A stretch of DNA of 64,000 nt from Hordeum vulgare subsp. vulgare (GCF_904849725.1 NC_058520.1:534492083-534556082), one strand, 5' to 3'. Shown: positions 11,300 through 23,201, counted from the stretch's first letter. Program-made: numbers and translations. The notes: generated by a model from the sequence alone, not told the origin.

Positions 11300-12060
11300 A
11301 ATAGTTTGATACGGCTAATATGTGCACATACCTATCGAGCGCGTGCCTTTGCTAACGGACCGGCCCAAGAAATAGTCACGATGCTGAGACTTCCGGTTCT
11401 AGAAAGTTTCTTGGTGTTCTTTGGGATGACTTATTATTTTATTTCTGTTCGTTTTTGTACTTTATTTACCTTGATTTGATCGGCTTTTAAAATTTCATAA
11501 TTCCTTTTTCTTTTTTGGTTTGTTTTTCACCTTCATTTTTCTACTTTCTTTCAAACATGGCTGTTTTTAAAAATAAATAAACTATAATAAAAATTATGAT
11601 TGTTTCAAATTCATGAACATTTTAATACTTGTGAATATTTTTATTCAAATCCATGCACTTTTAACTTCTTATTTTTTCCTTCATGATTTTTTAAGCTTTT
11701 CAACCTTTTAAACTTATATTGTTTTTCAAAAGTTCGTGGATATTTTTCAATGTAGTAAATTATTCTAGATTAGTGAATGTATTATTAAACTCGTAAACAG
11801 TTTTTAAAATTTGTTACATTTTTAGAACCCACGAATATTTTTAATATTCTTTTTTTAATAATTTTTCAATATTTTATTAAATAACAAACAATTATTTTAG
11901 TTAACCAGAATTTAAAATTACAAAAAAACGATGGCTGGTTTTTCCTTAGACAACAAAGAAAGAGGAGAAAAATCAAGTGAAAAAAGAAGACGAATGACCT
12001 AGCGCACGCACGAACGAGCACTATTGGGCCGAGGCCCACACGGATGTGTGCCCTAGGAAA
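11300..12060. repeat. AT-rich degenerate DNA-transposon-like repeat
   Basis: A core of T/A-rich sequence with recurring ttcatgaa/gtgaatatttt motifs (11560-11900) is flanked by GGACCGGCCCAAGAA (about 11357) and, in opposite sense, TTGGGCCGAGGCCCA (about 12025). This layout recurs in cereal DNA-transposon remnants. No transposase was found, and the ends and superfamily are not determined. Confidence 0.35.
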
Positions 12061-13500
12061 GATTCCTGTTCAAAATCACTCGTTAAGAGATACTCTTTTT
12101 TATGTCCTGTGCACTCGACACTTGGTAAAAAAAAGGGGGTCACGTCGATTTTTCCTTGTCCTCCCCCCATTTTATTTGGATCAACCAAGGAACATAGGTG
12201 TGCTTTGCCAAGAAGGTCGAGTGTTCTTTACCGTGAACCATATGTTCTGCTCGCTGCGAGGCATACATGTGCTCCACCCGCTGGAGCACACCCACGCTTT
12301 CGCCGTGAAGCACATATGCGCCGTGTGACGAAGCCCACAGGTGATTGCCGGTGGAGCACATACGTGGTTCACTTTTTATCCTTTTTGGGGCATACCCGTC
12401 TCCACCTGTCGAGGTACGCTTAAACCTGTGGTGGATCGCATTTATGTTATACGATGAAGCACACGCATGTAATCCTTCATATTGGAGATACACCCGAGAG
12501 GAAATAATAAATGTTATTGTTTATTTCCAAGTTTGTAATTAATATTTATGTTTTGTGATATAATTGCAATGGTTCCCATGTTTGTAACAAACTTAGATTC
12601 ACAGAAAACTCATCTTATGTGTGGAATAATACGTAGTAAATATATTTCTAGTCTGGCCCTAAGACTAGCTCAAGTTTTTCATTATGGTTATGTTTTCTTC
12701 ATCATGTGAATAGTTAACGCAATGAGGATGCCCGCAATTTTGAGAATAGAGTTAGGAGTACACTTGTGTTGAACTAACCCAATTGATTGTTTTACTACGA
12801 GATCATATCATCACAAGTTATTAGTATAAACATACACATGTTAACATATGCATAATTCCCCAGGCCATGAGAATATCGAGTACCTTTGTATCAGATGATG
12901 TACTTTGGGGTTCGTCAAACGTCAATCATAACATGGTGATTAGAATGACAACTTTCACGTGCATCACCAAAGTAGGACACATGAAATGATATGGCGAAAC
13001 TGGGATTTGCTCCTTCAATGATGGAGATATATTCTTAGGACCCTCTCAATCTTAGGACCTCTCGGTTTGAATTTGTGACCATAAAGATTTTAGGAACACC
13101 TTGAGTACACTCGAAAATCATCTCACCTTTATGTTTTTGCACAACACCACTTGTCATGTTGTTCGTTGTGTTATATCGTAAAAGATTTTAATGGATTCCA
13201 ATGTCGTTGAGCGTGTGTATGAAGGGCGATTTATTGTTCCGTTACAACGTACGGACATGTTTGCCAGTGGCATATCAATGGCGGCTGTTGAAGTTGAAAA
13301 AATTTGAACTTTTTTTTTCAGGAAAGAAACAATGCGAACTGATCATGTTTCATGGACCAACCAAACGGATTCAGGCCCAATAACGCATATGCGTCTGCAT
13401 TTCAGTCCATTTCTGTGTGTGCTAAGTCAGTCAGGCCTGCACAGCCCAAATAGTTCGGTCCATGCACCGGGCCCGTCTTATTTTACGCATTTTAAATTCT
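12061..13500. other. non-coding stretch upstream of the kinase gene
   Basis: No gene or element ends were recognised. A short region at 12200-12420 repeats GTGGAGCACA/GTGCTCCACC-like words in both orientations. The frames here overlap on both strands and look spurious. Confidence 0.35.
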
Positions 13501-13739
13501 CGTGGACCCAGCACAGGCACTAGTCCCCGTGGACCACTCGTGTGCGCCGCTCCAGTTTTCCTTCCACCAGCAATCAGCTCCCCATCCTCATCCCGGCAGC
13601 CCCGCGAGATGATAACGCCAAAACCCTAAACCCCACCGCACCGCAACCCAATCCCTTCCGGCCGCCCGCCCGCCACCGCCACGTCGGCCGGTGGCCTGCC
13701 GGAGACCGGCCTCCGTTGCCCCCGTCGCCTCAGCCAGCG
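13501..13739 (+). promoter_or_regulatory. proximal promoter / 5' leader of the kinase gene with telo-box
   Basis: GC-rich sequence directly upstream of the chosen start. It contains AAACCCTAAACCCC at 13621-13634, a telo-box (AAACCCTAA), which plants often place near the transcription start of housekeeping and cell-cycle genes. No clear TATA box was seen, so the start of transcription is not placed. Confidence 0.4.
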
Positions 13740-16700
13740 ATGCACAGGATTCTCCCCCGAGCCGCCTCCTTCCTCGACGCGGCCGCGGCCCCGGCCCGGC
13801 CGCTGCTGCCCTCCTCCCGCATGCCCGCGCTCCGCCTGGCAGGCCCGTCCCTCTCCACTTGCTCGGTACCAAGCACCGCGCGCGTCCGCCTCCTGCCGTG
13901 GCTGCGCTGCGGCGGTGGCGGCGCGGTCGCGAGGAGGGGGCTCTGCTGCTCCGCCGAGGCGGCGAGGCGCGGGGATGTTGCTGCGGGAGAGGGGGAGGAA
14001 GATGAGGAGGGGAGCGGCTCCAGAGGAGGTGGGGGTCGTAATTCGCCGGAGAGGAGGCAGAGAGGCCGGGGCGATGCGGCGACGGGGAGTGGGGAGCTGC
14101 TTGCCATTCCTGGAGTAGGGCCGCGGAACCAGAGGAAGCTCGTTGAGAAGGGATTCGATGGCGTTGCGCCGCTCAAGCAGCTCTATCGGGATAAGGTGCG
14201 TGCGTGGGCAGTTCTGGATTGTTTCCTACTGTTTGTCTTTGTTTTATTGTAGTTTGCAAAGTATGTAAGCAACACATATGCTTGGAGTCTTCAGGCTAAC
14301 TCCACCGCACGACCCCAAACGGACGTCCGGTTTGGCCGGATTTTGTCCGTTTGGGACAACAATGGGTTCGCCCATGTCCGCCTCTGTCCGTTGTCCGTTG
14401 GGTCGTGTGTGTGCCCACCGTGCGGGTGCGGCCGCATCCCAAATCATGTCCGTGGTGGACTTGATTAAAAAAAAGAAAAACTCAACTAAAAATAAATAAA
14501 CAAAGTTTAAAAACTTAAAACATAATAAGATTAACATTAAAAAAAGGCCCAGTTTTCACGGCCACAAAACGGCCCAGTTTGACATAATTAACATAAAAAA
14601 AGTAGCCCGTCGTTGCCGTCGCTGTCGCCGTCGCCGTCTTCACTGGTCGCCGTCGTCGTCGCCGTCGTTGACGAGGTCGACGTAGGGCGGCGGCGTCCAG
14701 AGGTGGGCCGGCGGTCCCTGGTGCGCGGGGGTGGGCTAGAAGCTGGTCTGCAGCACCTCCTCCCGTGGCGAGGCCTCCCGCTCCGATGACCGCGGCGGCG
14801 TGGGGCACCAGTTCACGGCCCCCACTGCCTGTGCCATCTCCGGGGCGGTGCACGACCAGCCCCACGACGCGCCCACCAGTTCCGGAGGGAACGTGGCCGC
14901 CACCTCCTCCTCCATCGGTTCGGTGATGGCGACGTCGCCGGCCGCAGAGAGGGCCATGGCGCGGTCCAGGCCCGGCCATTGGCGCTCATCATGCGTCATC
15001 ATGGAGTCCTCCATGACGCGCTGCATGAGCCGGGCCTCCTCCTCCTCCGTCATGCGAGGAGGTGGAGGTGGAGGTGGTGACGGAGACGGGGAAGGCGACG
15101 GCGTGGGCGTGAGACCACGCACCCGTGTACGCCCGCGAACCTCCCGTGCCCGCCGCGGCCCCACGACCGTCCCGGTGAAGTAGGAGGTACGCCGCACGTT
15201 GTCCTAGAGGGTGGAGTCGGCGGCGTACCTTGGGTCGTAGTAGAGGTCGTCGGGGAGGAGGCGGCGCGTACGACCGCTCGTCGGCACCGGCGGGATAGGG
15301 ACCCGGTCGGCGGAGAGATGCCACGCGTTGGGGAGGTGGACATCGCTCCACGGGACCAGCGTCCTCGTCTCCCAGTAGCGCCGGCATACCTCAACGCTGA
15401 GGTACTGCCGGTCGCGATGGCCGGCGGGCCTAGGAGCGATGGTGAAGGGAGCCGCGGCCTTCGTGGTGGCGATGCGGCCTCCTCCTTCATGGAGCCGCAG
15501 CGGCGTCCCGACGAGGAGCCAGCCTCGCGGTCTTGGGTGCCCTTGCGGCCGTAGTTCCACAGGCCCATGGCTGCGGCGGCCGGCGAGTTCGAGGAGGAGG
15601 CTAGGGTTCGCGGCTGTCGGGTTTCGAGGAGGCTGCGGGGTGGCGATGGGAACTGTGGACAACCGGTCCACGGCTTCCTCATTTAAGAAGGACCGCGACC
15701 GTTCCCTGGGCGGATGACAGGCGGGCCCGGCCGCTCGTGCGCATTGATGCGGGTGGGTGGGAGGTTGGTGGCCGCCTGCCACGCGTCCCCGACGCGAACG
15801 AGCGCGCGTCCATTTGTTGTCCGCCGTGACCCAAATCCCGCGCAAGTTTGCGCTCGAAATGGGTCGTGCCGGATACAAAACGAACAGGATGGGTCCGGGC
15901 CGTCTCGCGCTGGGCCGATCTGTTTGTCCCTTTTACCCCAAACTGACGGGGCCGGACAGAATGGGGTCGTGCGGTGGAGTTGGCCTCACCGGTTCCAGAA
16001 TTGCCAGAGTTGACAACTTGACATGGTCACATGGAAAATACATTTCTGTTGACATATGTTGCCTGAGACAATGTCGGCACATACCACCATTTATTGTTAG
16101 CGCAGGCAACTGATATGCTTAGACCTGCATTCTGGTATACTAGAGTTGGTGTACTGTGATTGCAAGCAATTGCTCCGTCCTTGACGACCAACTCGGCATT
16201 AGAATCTGGTGGTCACTCCTCTGTTTTAGTAATTGAGGCAGCACTGGTAAATGCACATTGGCTCCAAAATCTACAGCAGCAACGATTCAGTCCTAAAGTT
16301 TATGCCTAATTGCCTATGCATACGCTGCATCTCACAAACTTCAGATATGCCGTCAAAATCGTATCGTTTGTAGCATCGCATAGAATAGGTTAATTTGATT
16401 CCCATTATGTGCAAGAAAATATATCATTGGAGGATTATCACCATGAAATTCTTAAGTTTGAAGGAAAGAAGAACAAATACCTTTCTGTTATGTTACGGGT
16501 TTGCTTTATTCTCTTTAGTTCCTTGTCACAGTCCTGCCATATGAATATGATGGTCATTTCCTCACTTGAAATTTTGCTGGTTCATTCTAATTTCAACGCT
16601 CCCCCTGCTAACACTTCCTGAGTTTTGCAGTTCTTTGGCAAGTCTGATGATAAGATGGTTGAGTTCTTGCAAAGTTCAGTTGGCATCATACACAAGAACC

Positions 16701-18865
16701 ATGCTGAGAGTATAACTTTGTTCATTAAAGAGAGCGTTGATGAGGAGGTGAAAGACACTAACACATCTAAGCCTTGCAGAAAAAAGAGGCTCACCTTCTG
16801 TGTTGAAGGGAATATCAGTGTCGGGAAGTCTACATTCCTTCAAAGAATTGCCAACGAGACTATCGAACTACGTGACCTTGTGGAAATAGTACCTGAACCT
16901 GTTGCAAAATGGCAGGATATTGGGCCTGATCACTTTAACATACTTGATGCTTTCTATGCTGAACCACAGAGGTATGCATACACTTTCCAGAATTACGTCT
17001 TTGTGACAAGGGTGATGCAAGAAAGGGAGTCTTCAAGTGGAATAAAGCCTCTCCGGCTGATGGAAAGAAGTGTTTTCAGTGATAGAATGGTAGGTCTATC
17101 TTTGCCGAAAACACTAGTTTTCACTTTTGATCTATCCCACTGTAAACATCTTTTCCTATTTAATGAGTAAACTCTTGTTGATTTTCAGGTTTTTGTCCGT
17201 GCTGTTCATGAAGCTAAGTGGATGAACGAGATGGAAATCAGCATTTACGACTCCTGGTTCGACCCAGTTGTGTCATCTCTCCCGGGTCTTATCCCTGATG
17301 GTTTTATTTATCTAAGAGCTAGCCCTGATACCTGCCACAAAAGAATGATGGTTCGGAAAAGGTCAGAGGAGGGTGGTGTCAGCCTTGATTACCTTCAAGG
17401 TTTGCATGAGAAACATGAAAGCTGGCTACTTCCTTCCAAAGGACAAGGCTCTGGTTTGTTGTCAGTCAGTCAGCTTCCAATTCACATGGAGGGCTCACTA
17501 CATCCAGAAATACGAGATCGAGTGTTCTTCCTGGAAGGAGATCATATGCATTCTAGTATCCAGAAGGTAACTTTCTCCTACCTTTATTTGTCCAAGTGTG
17601 ATCTGTAAGGAGTTATTTCGTCACATATTGATGCTTCTTCCGAATTAGGTTCCTGCTCTGATCCTGGACTGTGAAAATGACATCGATTTTAACAAGGACA
17701 TTGAAGCTAAACAACAGTAAGTGTTCAGAACCTTGTATTCCTCAGAGCATTGTTTCAGTTTCTATTTATATTCTTTTATTGTTAAGCAGGCATTACTTAA
17801 GAATATGATATACTTTGAGCTGAAAGCATTGAAATTAGTGTATTGATCTGCATGTTCCAAAACTGAACTCACTAGTGTTGCTGGAATTGTTGCCAACTGA
17901 ATCCAAATAGAAAAGGTTAAGCTGTGATGTGTAAACTGACTTGCTCAGTAAGTTCAGTGTAAATCTCAACATGAAAAAAGTCTATCTATAAAAGTAAAAT
18001 ATTCAGTTACTTCTATGTGCTTTTGATACATCTTCAGTTTACTGTTTGTTTTCACCTATGTGACACTAGTTCCGTACTATATATCATGCCTGCTAAATTG
18101 TTATAAGTAATTATCTGAAGTCTAGGTCTGGTTAGATATGAATGGACAACACATATACTTGTAAACAATCTGGATTGTTTAAGCATACAACTTTCTAATT
18201 CCTGTGAAATGCTTTGGAGACAGTCCAACCTTGCTAGGTCTGTATTTATACACTTCGACACTTGTAAGAAAAAGTCATCACACTTCCAATTTGTTATCCT
18301 TGTGTCAAGGGTGATGGGATTTGCTATTTTTCTCTTCAATTATTTATGTAGTAATTCCAGATATACGCTTATTGGCAGTAGCATATTTCGTGGAGATTTG
18401 ATAAAATGCCACATCCTAGTTTGGCCTTTATAAAATGCCACGCCAGGACCTGCCTGTCAGTGACACATGGCATGTCATTTAATCAAAGAACAAACTAAGA
18501 CACTGGCATTTTATCGAATTTCCTCGTAACGATAGTTCCCAGCAACCTGCAATGTTATTTTAATAATATACCAAAGTCCTGAATAGCCCATGTGCTCTTA
18601 AATTCCTTCAAATTTCTGCACCCGTTTGATATTCCAATGTTGCCCATGAAGATATGCTCGGCAAGTTGCGGAGTTCTTTGAATTTGTGAAGAAAAAGAAC
18701 GAAGCTCTTCCTGCTGAGACAAGTGATGGTGACAAGAGTATAAGCCCACAGGTTATGCTTCCTGGCAGAGGTGATTTGTGGTTCCCTGGAGGCAGCCCTT
18801 TACCAAAATCTGCTCTAGGGTCTCTTGAATTCAGACGGGCGATGTCGTCCTTGCTCCCAAAGTAG
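13740..18865 (+). CDS. dNK: deoxyribonucleoside kinase, organelle-type, 5 exons
   Basis: The enzyme phosphorylates deoxyribonucleosides at the 5' position in the nucleotide salvage pathway. Exons: 13740-14195, 16631-17089, 17189-17566, 17649-17716 and 18652-18865. All introns are GT-AG and the joined frame gives 524 residues. Residues 1-70 are Arg/Ala/Pro-rich and look like an organelle transit peptide. Residues 120-140 (IPGVGPRNQRKL) resemble a helix-hairpin-helix. The kinase domain starts about residue 205, with the P-loop GNISVGKST (212-220), the MERSVFSDR substrate/catalytic motif (about 296-304) and an Arg-rich lid (KRMMVRKR) in exon 3. The chosen Met is the first followed by a transit-peptide-like sequence; an in-frame Met at 13542 would lie in the leader. 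Intron 1 (2.4 kb) is mostly a Harbinger insertion. No disabling change was seen. The family assignment is strong; substrate preference and organelle are inferred. Confidence 0.88.
14294..15985 (-). mobile_element. Harbinger element in kinase intron 1
   Basis: Inverted termini GGCTAACTCCACCGCACGAC (left) and GGCCAACTCCACCGCACGAC (right, read inward), with a 3-bp TCA duplication at 14291-14293 and 15986-15988. The ends belong to the same family as the elements at 1-429 and 433-2474. The 1,692-bp body carries one minus-strand protein remnant and no transposase, so the copy is non-autonomous. The coding strand is opposite to the host gene. Without it, intron 1 would be about 740 bp. Confidence 0.8.
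14736..15878 (-). pseudogene. accessory protein remnant of the Harbinger-family element
   Basis: Two abutting minus-strand segments (15878-15204 and 15197-14736) read as one protein interrupted by a TAG where DSTL is followed by DNVRRTSYF. Visible parts: LPNAWHLSADRVPIPPVP, LPDDLYYDPRYAADSTL, a Pro/Ser repeat (residues 35-48 of the downstream segment), then MTEEEEARLMQRVMEDSM. I recall similar proteins from grass DNA elements but know no function. The TAG sits where Trp would be a simple G-to-A change. The N-terminal 80 residues may be spurious. Confidence 0.5.
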
Positions 18866-19131
18866 GGGCAAACATCACTGATGCAACCATCATTTTGTGG
18901 CCATGACATGGTGGTATATTGTAAAATCTGGATGGTCACTTGATCAATCATCACATCCGAGCCTGAGAAGCACCACCCCTAACTGGCGACGACCTTCTGA
19001 ATGCTGTATAATCTCGAAACCTAGGTACTCTTTTCTATCTGTAGTGCTAGGCAATGCTGTATGATAGTGTCTGACTTCGTGTTCCTGTAAATGACGTCTG
19101 GCTACTACTTGCTTGGTGTCGGCGCCTATTA

Positions 19132-19291
19132 CTCCCTCCGTTCCTAAATATAAGTCTTTTAAGAGATTTCACTAATGGTCTACATACGGATCAAAATGAG
19201 TGAATCTACATTTTAAAATATGTCTATATACATCCGTACGTAGTTCATTAGTAAAATCGTTAGAAAGACTTATATTTAGGAACAGAGGGAG
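19132..19291. mobile_element. Stowaway MITE (Thalos type)
   Basis: Inverted termini CTCCCTCCGTTCCTAAATAT and, inward from the right, CTCCCTCTGTTCCTAAATAT, with TA duplications at 19130-19131 and 19292-19293. 160 bp, full length. It lies about 270 bp after the kinase stop codon and could be in its 3' UTR. Confidence 0.9.
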
Positions 19292-19884
19292 TAGTATATT
19301 ACTACCGAAAAGTATGGAACCATATGCTGTTTCTGTCTACTGTTGGCCTTGTTGCTTGCTTGCCCTCCGGCTTGATGTCGAGTAATGCTTTGGACGACAC
19401 ATCTGTTGTGTACAGGAAAGAGAGACATATGTTGTGAAGTATAGCTTGAATGGTGTTTCCTTTTCTTCCTTGTTTGATGCTGCTGCCATCGCCAATGATG
19501 CTGTCTACTCCAGCATCATGCTTTCCCTCCTGAATGCCCGATTACTCCTCTTTCCTCAGAGGAAAAGGAGCTCCCAAAGGGCCCCCAATTTCATTATGAA
19601 ATTCGAAAAAGAAAAAAAAAATCAGCTGTTCCAGAAAGAACATGTTAGAAGAGCAAACAGCAGAGAACGGTTTCCTTGTCCGCCTTTTCTCTTTTTAAAA
19701 CGGACAGCTTAACAGTTTTCTAAGTGTTGTTATACGGTGAGACCAAGAGTCCTACTAATTGTTGCTGATTTAGTGTTGTCGCTAAATTTGGTGACGATTA
19801 ATATGTGGGTGGGAGGGAGTACAATTTTCCGGCACCTAACAAAAGTAGCAGTATACATCTTCTTGTCAGTATATCTACTGAAAT

Positions 19885-19942
19885 AGCTCTAGCCTACCCC
19901 AACTTGTTTGGGATAAAGGCTTCGCTTTGTTGTTTGTTGTAT
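19885..19942 (+). repeat. 3' tail of an RTE-type non-LTR retrotransposon (fragment)
   Basis: The segment CTACCCCAACTTGTTTGGGA followed by aaaggcttc and a ttgttgtttgttg run resembles the conserved 3' end of plant RTE-clade LINEs, which finish in short TTG repeats. Only the last 60 bp or so is recognisable. The call is from memory of the family. Confidence 0.4.
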
Positions 19943-20331
19943 ACATCCATTGAAGTTAATGTGTGATGATAATACTGCTCCTAGGTAGGAGTATATCGGT
20001 TAGTGGTTGGGTGTTGCCTTGGTACCGCGCCTACACGTACAGACACCGAGATACAGACGCAGGTGTCACCATCCCAGAAGCCAGAACAGTCCCACGTCTA
20101 TGCCCAGTAGCTTGTACAGATGTACGTAGTGGCAGGGAGGACTGGGCGGCCGTCCCTCTCAAGGGGACGCTGATGAAAGGTACCCTGTCTACAAAGCTAT
20201 ACCGTGTACCGCCCCCGGTTGCCACGGAGAATTGAATTATTCCTCCGTAGGTGGCTTCGGCTGCTTACGGAGCGAGGGCGATCGGTTGCTGGCGGACGGA
20301 GCCGTGGAATTTCCATCTCCACGTCCCGTGC

Positions 20332-20356
20332 ATGGACATGGACATGGACATGGACA
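20332..20356 (+). repeat. hexamer tandem repeat (ATGGAC)n
   Basis: About four tandem copies of ATGGAC. Confidence 0.85.
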
Positions 20357-20739
20357 GTGGAACGGATCGGCGTGTCCCATCCGCCGGGCACCGGTTTTCC
20401 CAGGGGCGGTGGTCGTACGCGCTTGCGCCTGGCCGGAGGAGGTGGAATTCCACGTAGCTTGAACTAGAAGCGTCCTGGTTCCACTTCTAGCTACTACTAC
20501 TAGCTCGTATGTCAGCTACTACACGTTCGTGGGAGTGAACTAGAAGTGCAAAAGATCCAAAGGCCTTCCTCCTCCTCCCGTTGGCGCCGCCCGTCCGTCT
20601 GTTTGTAGTCGACGTTGGATGATCCTTGGATTTGGTTATAATTTTTATTATTTTTATTATATTTTTAGTACAGACACTAGTCCTCGTATACATACGCATG
20701 CATTCATCTCTATAAACGTATACACACATCATATTTTTA

Positions 20740-21184
20740 GAGCATCTACAACCGGGCTTTTCAAATCTGTCTCAAATGTCCGGACAACATGTTTGGTCAC
20801 TGACCGGTCATAAAAAGTCGACCCGGCCGGACCCATCATACCAATCTTAAAGGTCCGGACTGATCTTCACTCCTTATATTTATTTCAAATGTGAAGACGG
20901 TACGAGGGTTTGCGAACGCGTCCGGGCACGCCCGGCCAGTCATTCACGTAGGACGTGACCCCGCCTCAGACCATCTTATCTTTTTATTTATTCATTATTT
21001 TCTTTGTTTCTTTCCTTTTCCACCAATCACGTGCGAGGGATCGAACATATAAGAAAAAATCTGAGAGATGCAACTGCGCAGATGAAAAAGTAGGTGTTTA
21101 AAATGGACATGCTCGGTCACTGATCGGTCGTGTCCGCGGACTTTTGAGGGGCCGGATTTGCAAGTTAAACGGTTGTAGATGCTC
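20740..21184. mobile_element. Harbinger-type MITE (GAGCATCTACAACCG termini)
   Basis: Inverted termini GAGCATCTACAACCG / CGGTTGTAGATGCTC with TTA at 20737-20739 and 21185-21187. 445 bp without coding capacity. The interior has repeated ggtcactgaccggtc/cggtcactgatcggtcg and tccggac motifs in both subterminal regions. Confidence 0.75.
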
Positions 21185-21419
21185 TTATGAGCACTTTCGA
21201 TAGACTGGGTTAGCATATCATTTTGTGATTTTACAAAGTCACCGTGTAGGCATCTCTTAGTTGACGGAAACGTCTCCTTTCATTAAACAGACATCGTTGA
21301 AAATTCTAAAATAAATTTAGGATAAATGCAAGCACCAGCATTTGAATTCTGGTGGGCTGAGGATATCATTGTTCTTCTATTCATCCAACTATAGATTGAT
21401 CCGCAGTCTTTCTTACCTA

Positions 21420-21629
21420 TTAGTAAAAAATGATATTTTTTCGCAAAAAACTCAGTTTTTTTAGAGATACGGATTTGCTTTGTTTTTTAAGGAAAACTGT
21501 AAGGGAATCCCACGCAGCGAGTTTCTTTTTGGAAATAATAAGAACCAAAATTCGTTCCTGTGAGAACTTGAACTTAGGTGGCTGGGTTGTACATCCACTC
21601 CACTAACCAAATGAGCTAGGCTCACTTCT
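21420..21629 (-). mobile_element. tRNA-derived SINE (antisense)
   Basis: Reading the minus strand from 21629, there is GAGCCTAGCTCATTTGGTTA (an A-box-like TAGCTCATTTGG), and about 35 bp later AGTTCAAGTTCTCAC (a B-box-like GTTCAAGTTC), so it is a polymerase III promoter pair with tRNA spacing. It is followed by a body unrelated to tRNA. The tail end toward 21420 is A/T-rich with no clear boundary. The family name is not assigned. Confidence 0.5.
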
Positions 21630-21805
21630 TTATGGATTTGCTTTCACGAGAGACATGACCGTACCTTTCGAAAACGAAAATATATGTTTTTCTTATGAGG
21701 GGTATGGTTTTGCTTTCACAAGAGTCACATATTTGCTTTCGTTCGTGCCTATCGAAAACAAAAAAGAAATGTGTTTTTTTCTTTCCGCGATAGGCACATT
21801 TTTTG
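21630..21805. repeat. degenerate tandem repeat with internal dyads
   Basis: Two diverged units of about 75-80 bp, each containing TTTGCTTTCAC, then a CTTTCGAAAACGAAAA or CCTATCGAAAACAAAAAA segment, then a T-rich run. CCTATCG and its complement CGATAGG flank an A/T-rich interior at 21748-21795 and could form a hairpin. No coding function. Confidence 0.4.
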
Positions 21806-22181
21806 TGAAAAAAAGATTTACCAAAACTTATCAATATGATATCTAGTTATAAAGATCTCGATGCGGAGAATCTAATGATGAAAATGATTTAAGATTTGAA
21901 CACATAGTTTAAAAGATAAAACATTCTAAATAAACAAATGTATGAGAAAAAAAGGAAAAACTTCCATGTTACAACAAGTGACATACATATTATGCATCAC
22001 TTGCCGCAACCTGAAAGGTGGAAGTGGTCTTTGAAAGATGTATACCTCAATTAATGATAATTAATGATTTCGTGGATCGCTTCTCTGATGTTCTTCGTAT
22101 TACTATGATTGAAAATGAATATATTGAAAGTCTCTCAAAGAAATACACGAGCAGTATGTTTTGCTTTCGAAACTAATAATA

Positions 22182-22421
22182 CTTCTTCCATTCCAAAATA
22201 TAGCGCGTCTATGCTTTTTGAGATTTAAGTTTGATTATAAATTTAACTAACATGGGCGACTGCGGCGGCAGCAATAATTATATCATTAAAAAAATTCTTT
22301 TAAATACGAATTCAATGGTATAGTTTTTGCTTTCGTGACAGTTGCTCATGATGGTTAAATATAAGATTAAACTTAAATTTTAGAAAAACAGGTACGCGCT
22401 GCATTATGGAACGGATTGGGA
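22182..22421. mobile_element. Stowaway MITE, diverged
   Basis: The left end CTTCTTCCATTCCAAAATAT and the right end (tgcattatggaacggattggga) are diverged inverted Stowaway termini next to TA. The inner segments tttgattataaatttaac and ttaaatataagattaaactt are also inverted relative to each other. About 240 bp. Confidence 0.6.
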
Positions 22422-23201
22422 TAATAAACAACACACGTATCCGAGTGAGCCAAGCGGTTCCATTTGGTGTGGAGGAGGCGAGCGCTCCTCCACAAACCTC
22501 TCATGTCACGCGAATCCTGCCCGTCCGTCCGCCTTGGTCGCCCGCCCACCGGCGACGCACTGCCAGTCACTCGCTGGTAGCATAAACATTCGCACTCAGT
22601 TCTCAACCGGCTCAACCGCCACGACATGCGCAGAAAAAGACCCGCGAGACAATAATCCTCCCATGCACTACGTAACACGCGCGCGCACACACAGAGACAC
22701 ACCGGATCGGAACAGGCACGTCGCCGTCGCCGTCGCCGTCGCCCCCGGGATCCCGGCGACGACGATCGATCCAAGGCCGGGCGCCCGCCAATTCCCGGCC
22801 TCCCAGACCCTCGGTTGTCGCGTCAACCGATCGATCGATCAAACAAAATCACGCGGCAAAACGCCGCGACCGGTTCAAAGGAAAGCGAAGGGAGGCCCGG
22901 TCGCGTGGGCGGGCGGCGCCGTCGTTCCACGACGCGACCGCAGAGGCAAGCGCACGCGCATGTGGTTGGATCATGGACGACGGATCGTCCGGTTATTTGT
23001 CGCTGGGGCCGGCCGGCCGGATCGGAGCCTTCGCCGAGTCGCTGCTGTCTCCCTCTCCCGGCCGCATGCAGGTCTTCAGTTAGACCGGTTCAAAAGCGCT
23101 AGCTAGCTCGAGGGTGGCGGACCGGTTCAATGGCCATGGGCGGTTGCCATCAAACGTCAAGGACGGAGATGTTTGGCCCCTTGGCTTCTACTACAGTACT
23201 A
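22422..23201. other. GC-rich non-coding stretch
   Basis: No gene was recognised. GTCGCC repeats occur at 22719-22742. Overlapping frames on both strands show no domain. Confidence 0.35.

Larger units (their letters stand above)
19294..20739. other. non-coding stretch downstream of the kinase gene
   Basis: No gene was recognised apart from the short repeats listed separately. Overlapping frames at 20200-20470 lie on both strands around a hexamer repeat and look spurious. Confidence 0.35.

Noticed and set aside
13542..13739. Upstream in-frame Met as the kinase start
   Set aside because: The extra 66 residues are low-complexity Pro/Arg sequence containing the telo-box. The Met at 13740 is followed by a typical transit-peptide-like sequence. 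Not excluded.
14515..15878. Separate gene nested in the kinase intron
   Set aside because: The region is bounded by inverted termini and a TCA duplication, so it belongs to a transposon, and its frame is broken.
21560..21629. A functional tRNA gene
   Set aside because: The A and B boxes are present but the arms do not pair as a cloverleaf, and a non-tRNA body follows, so a SINE is more likely.
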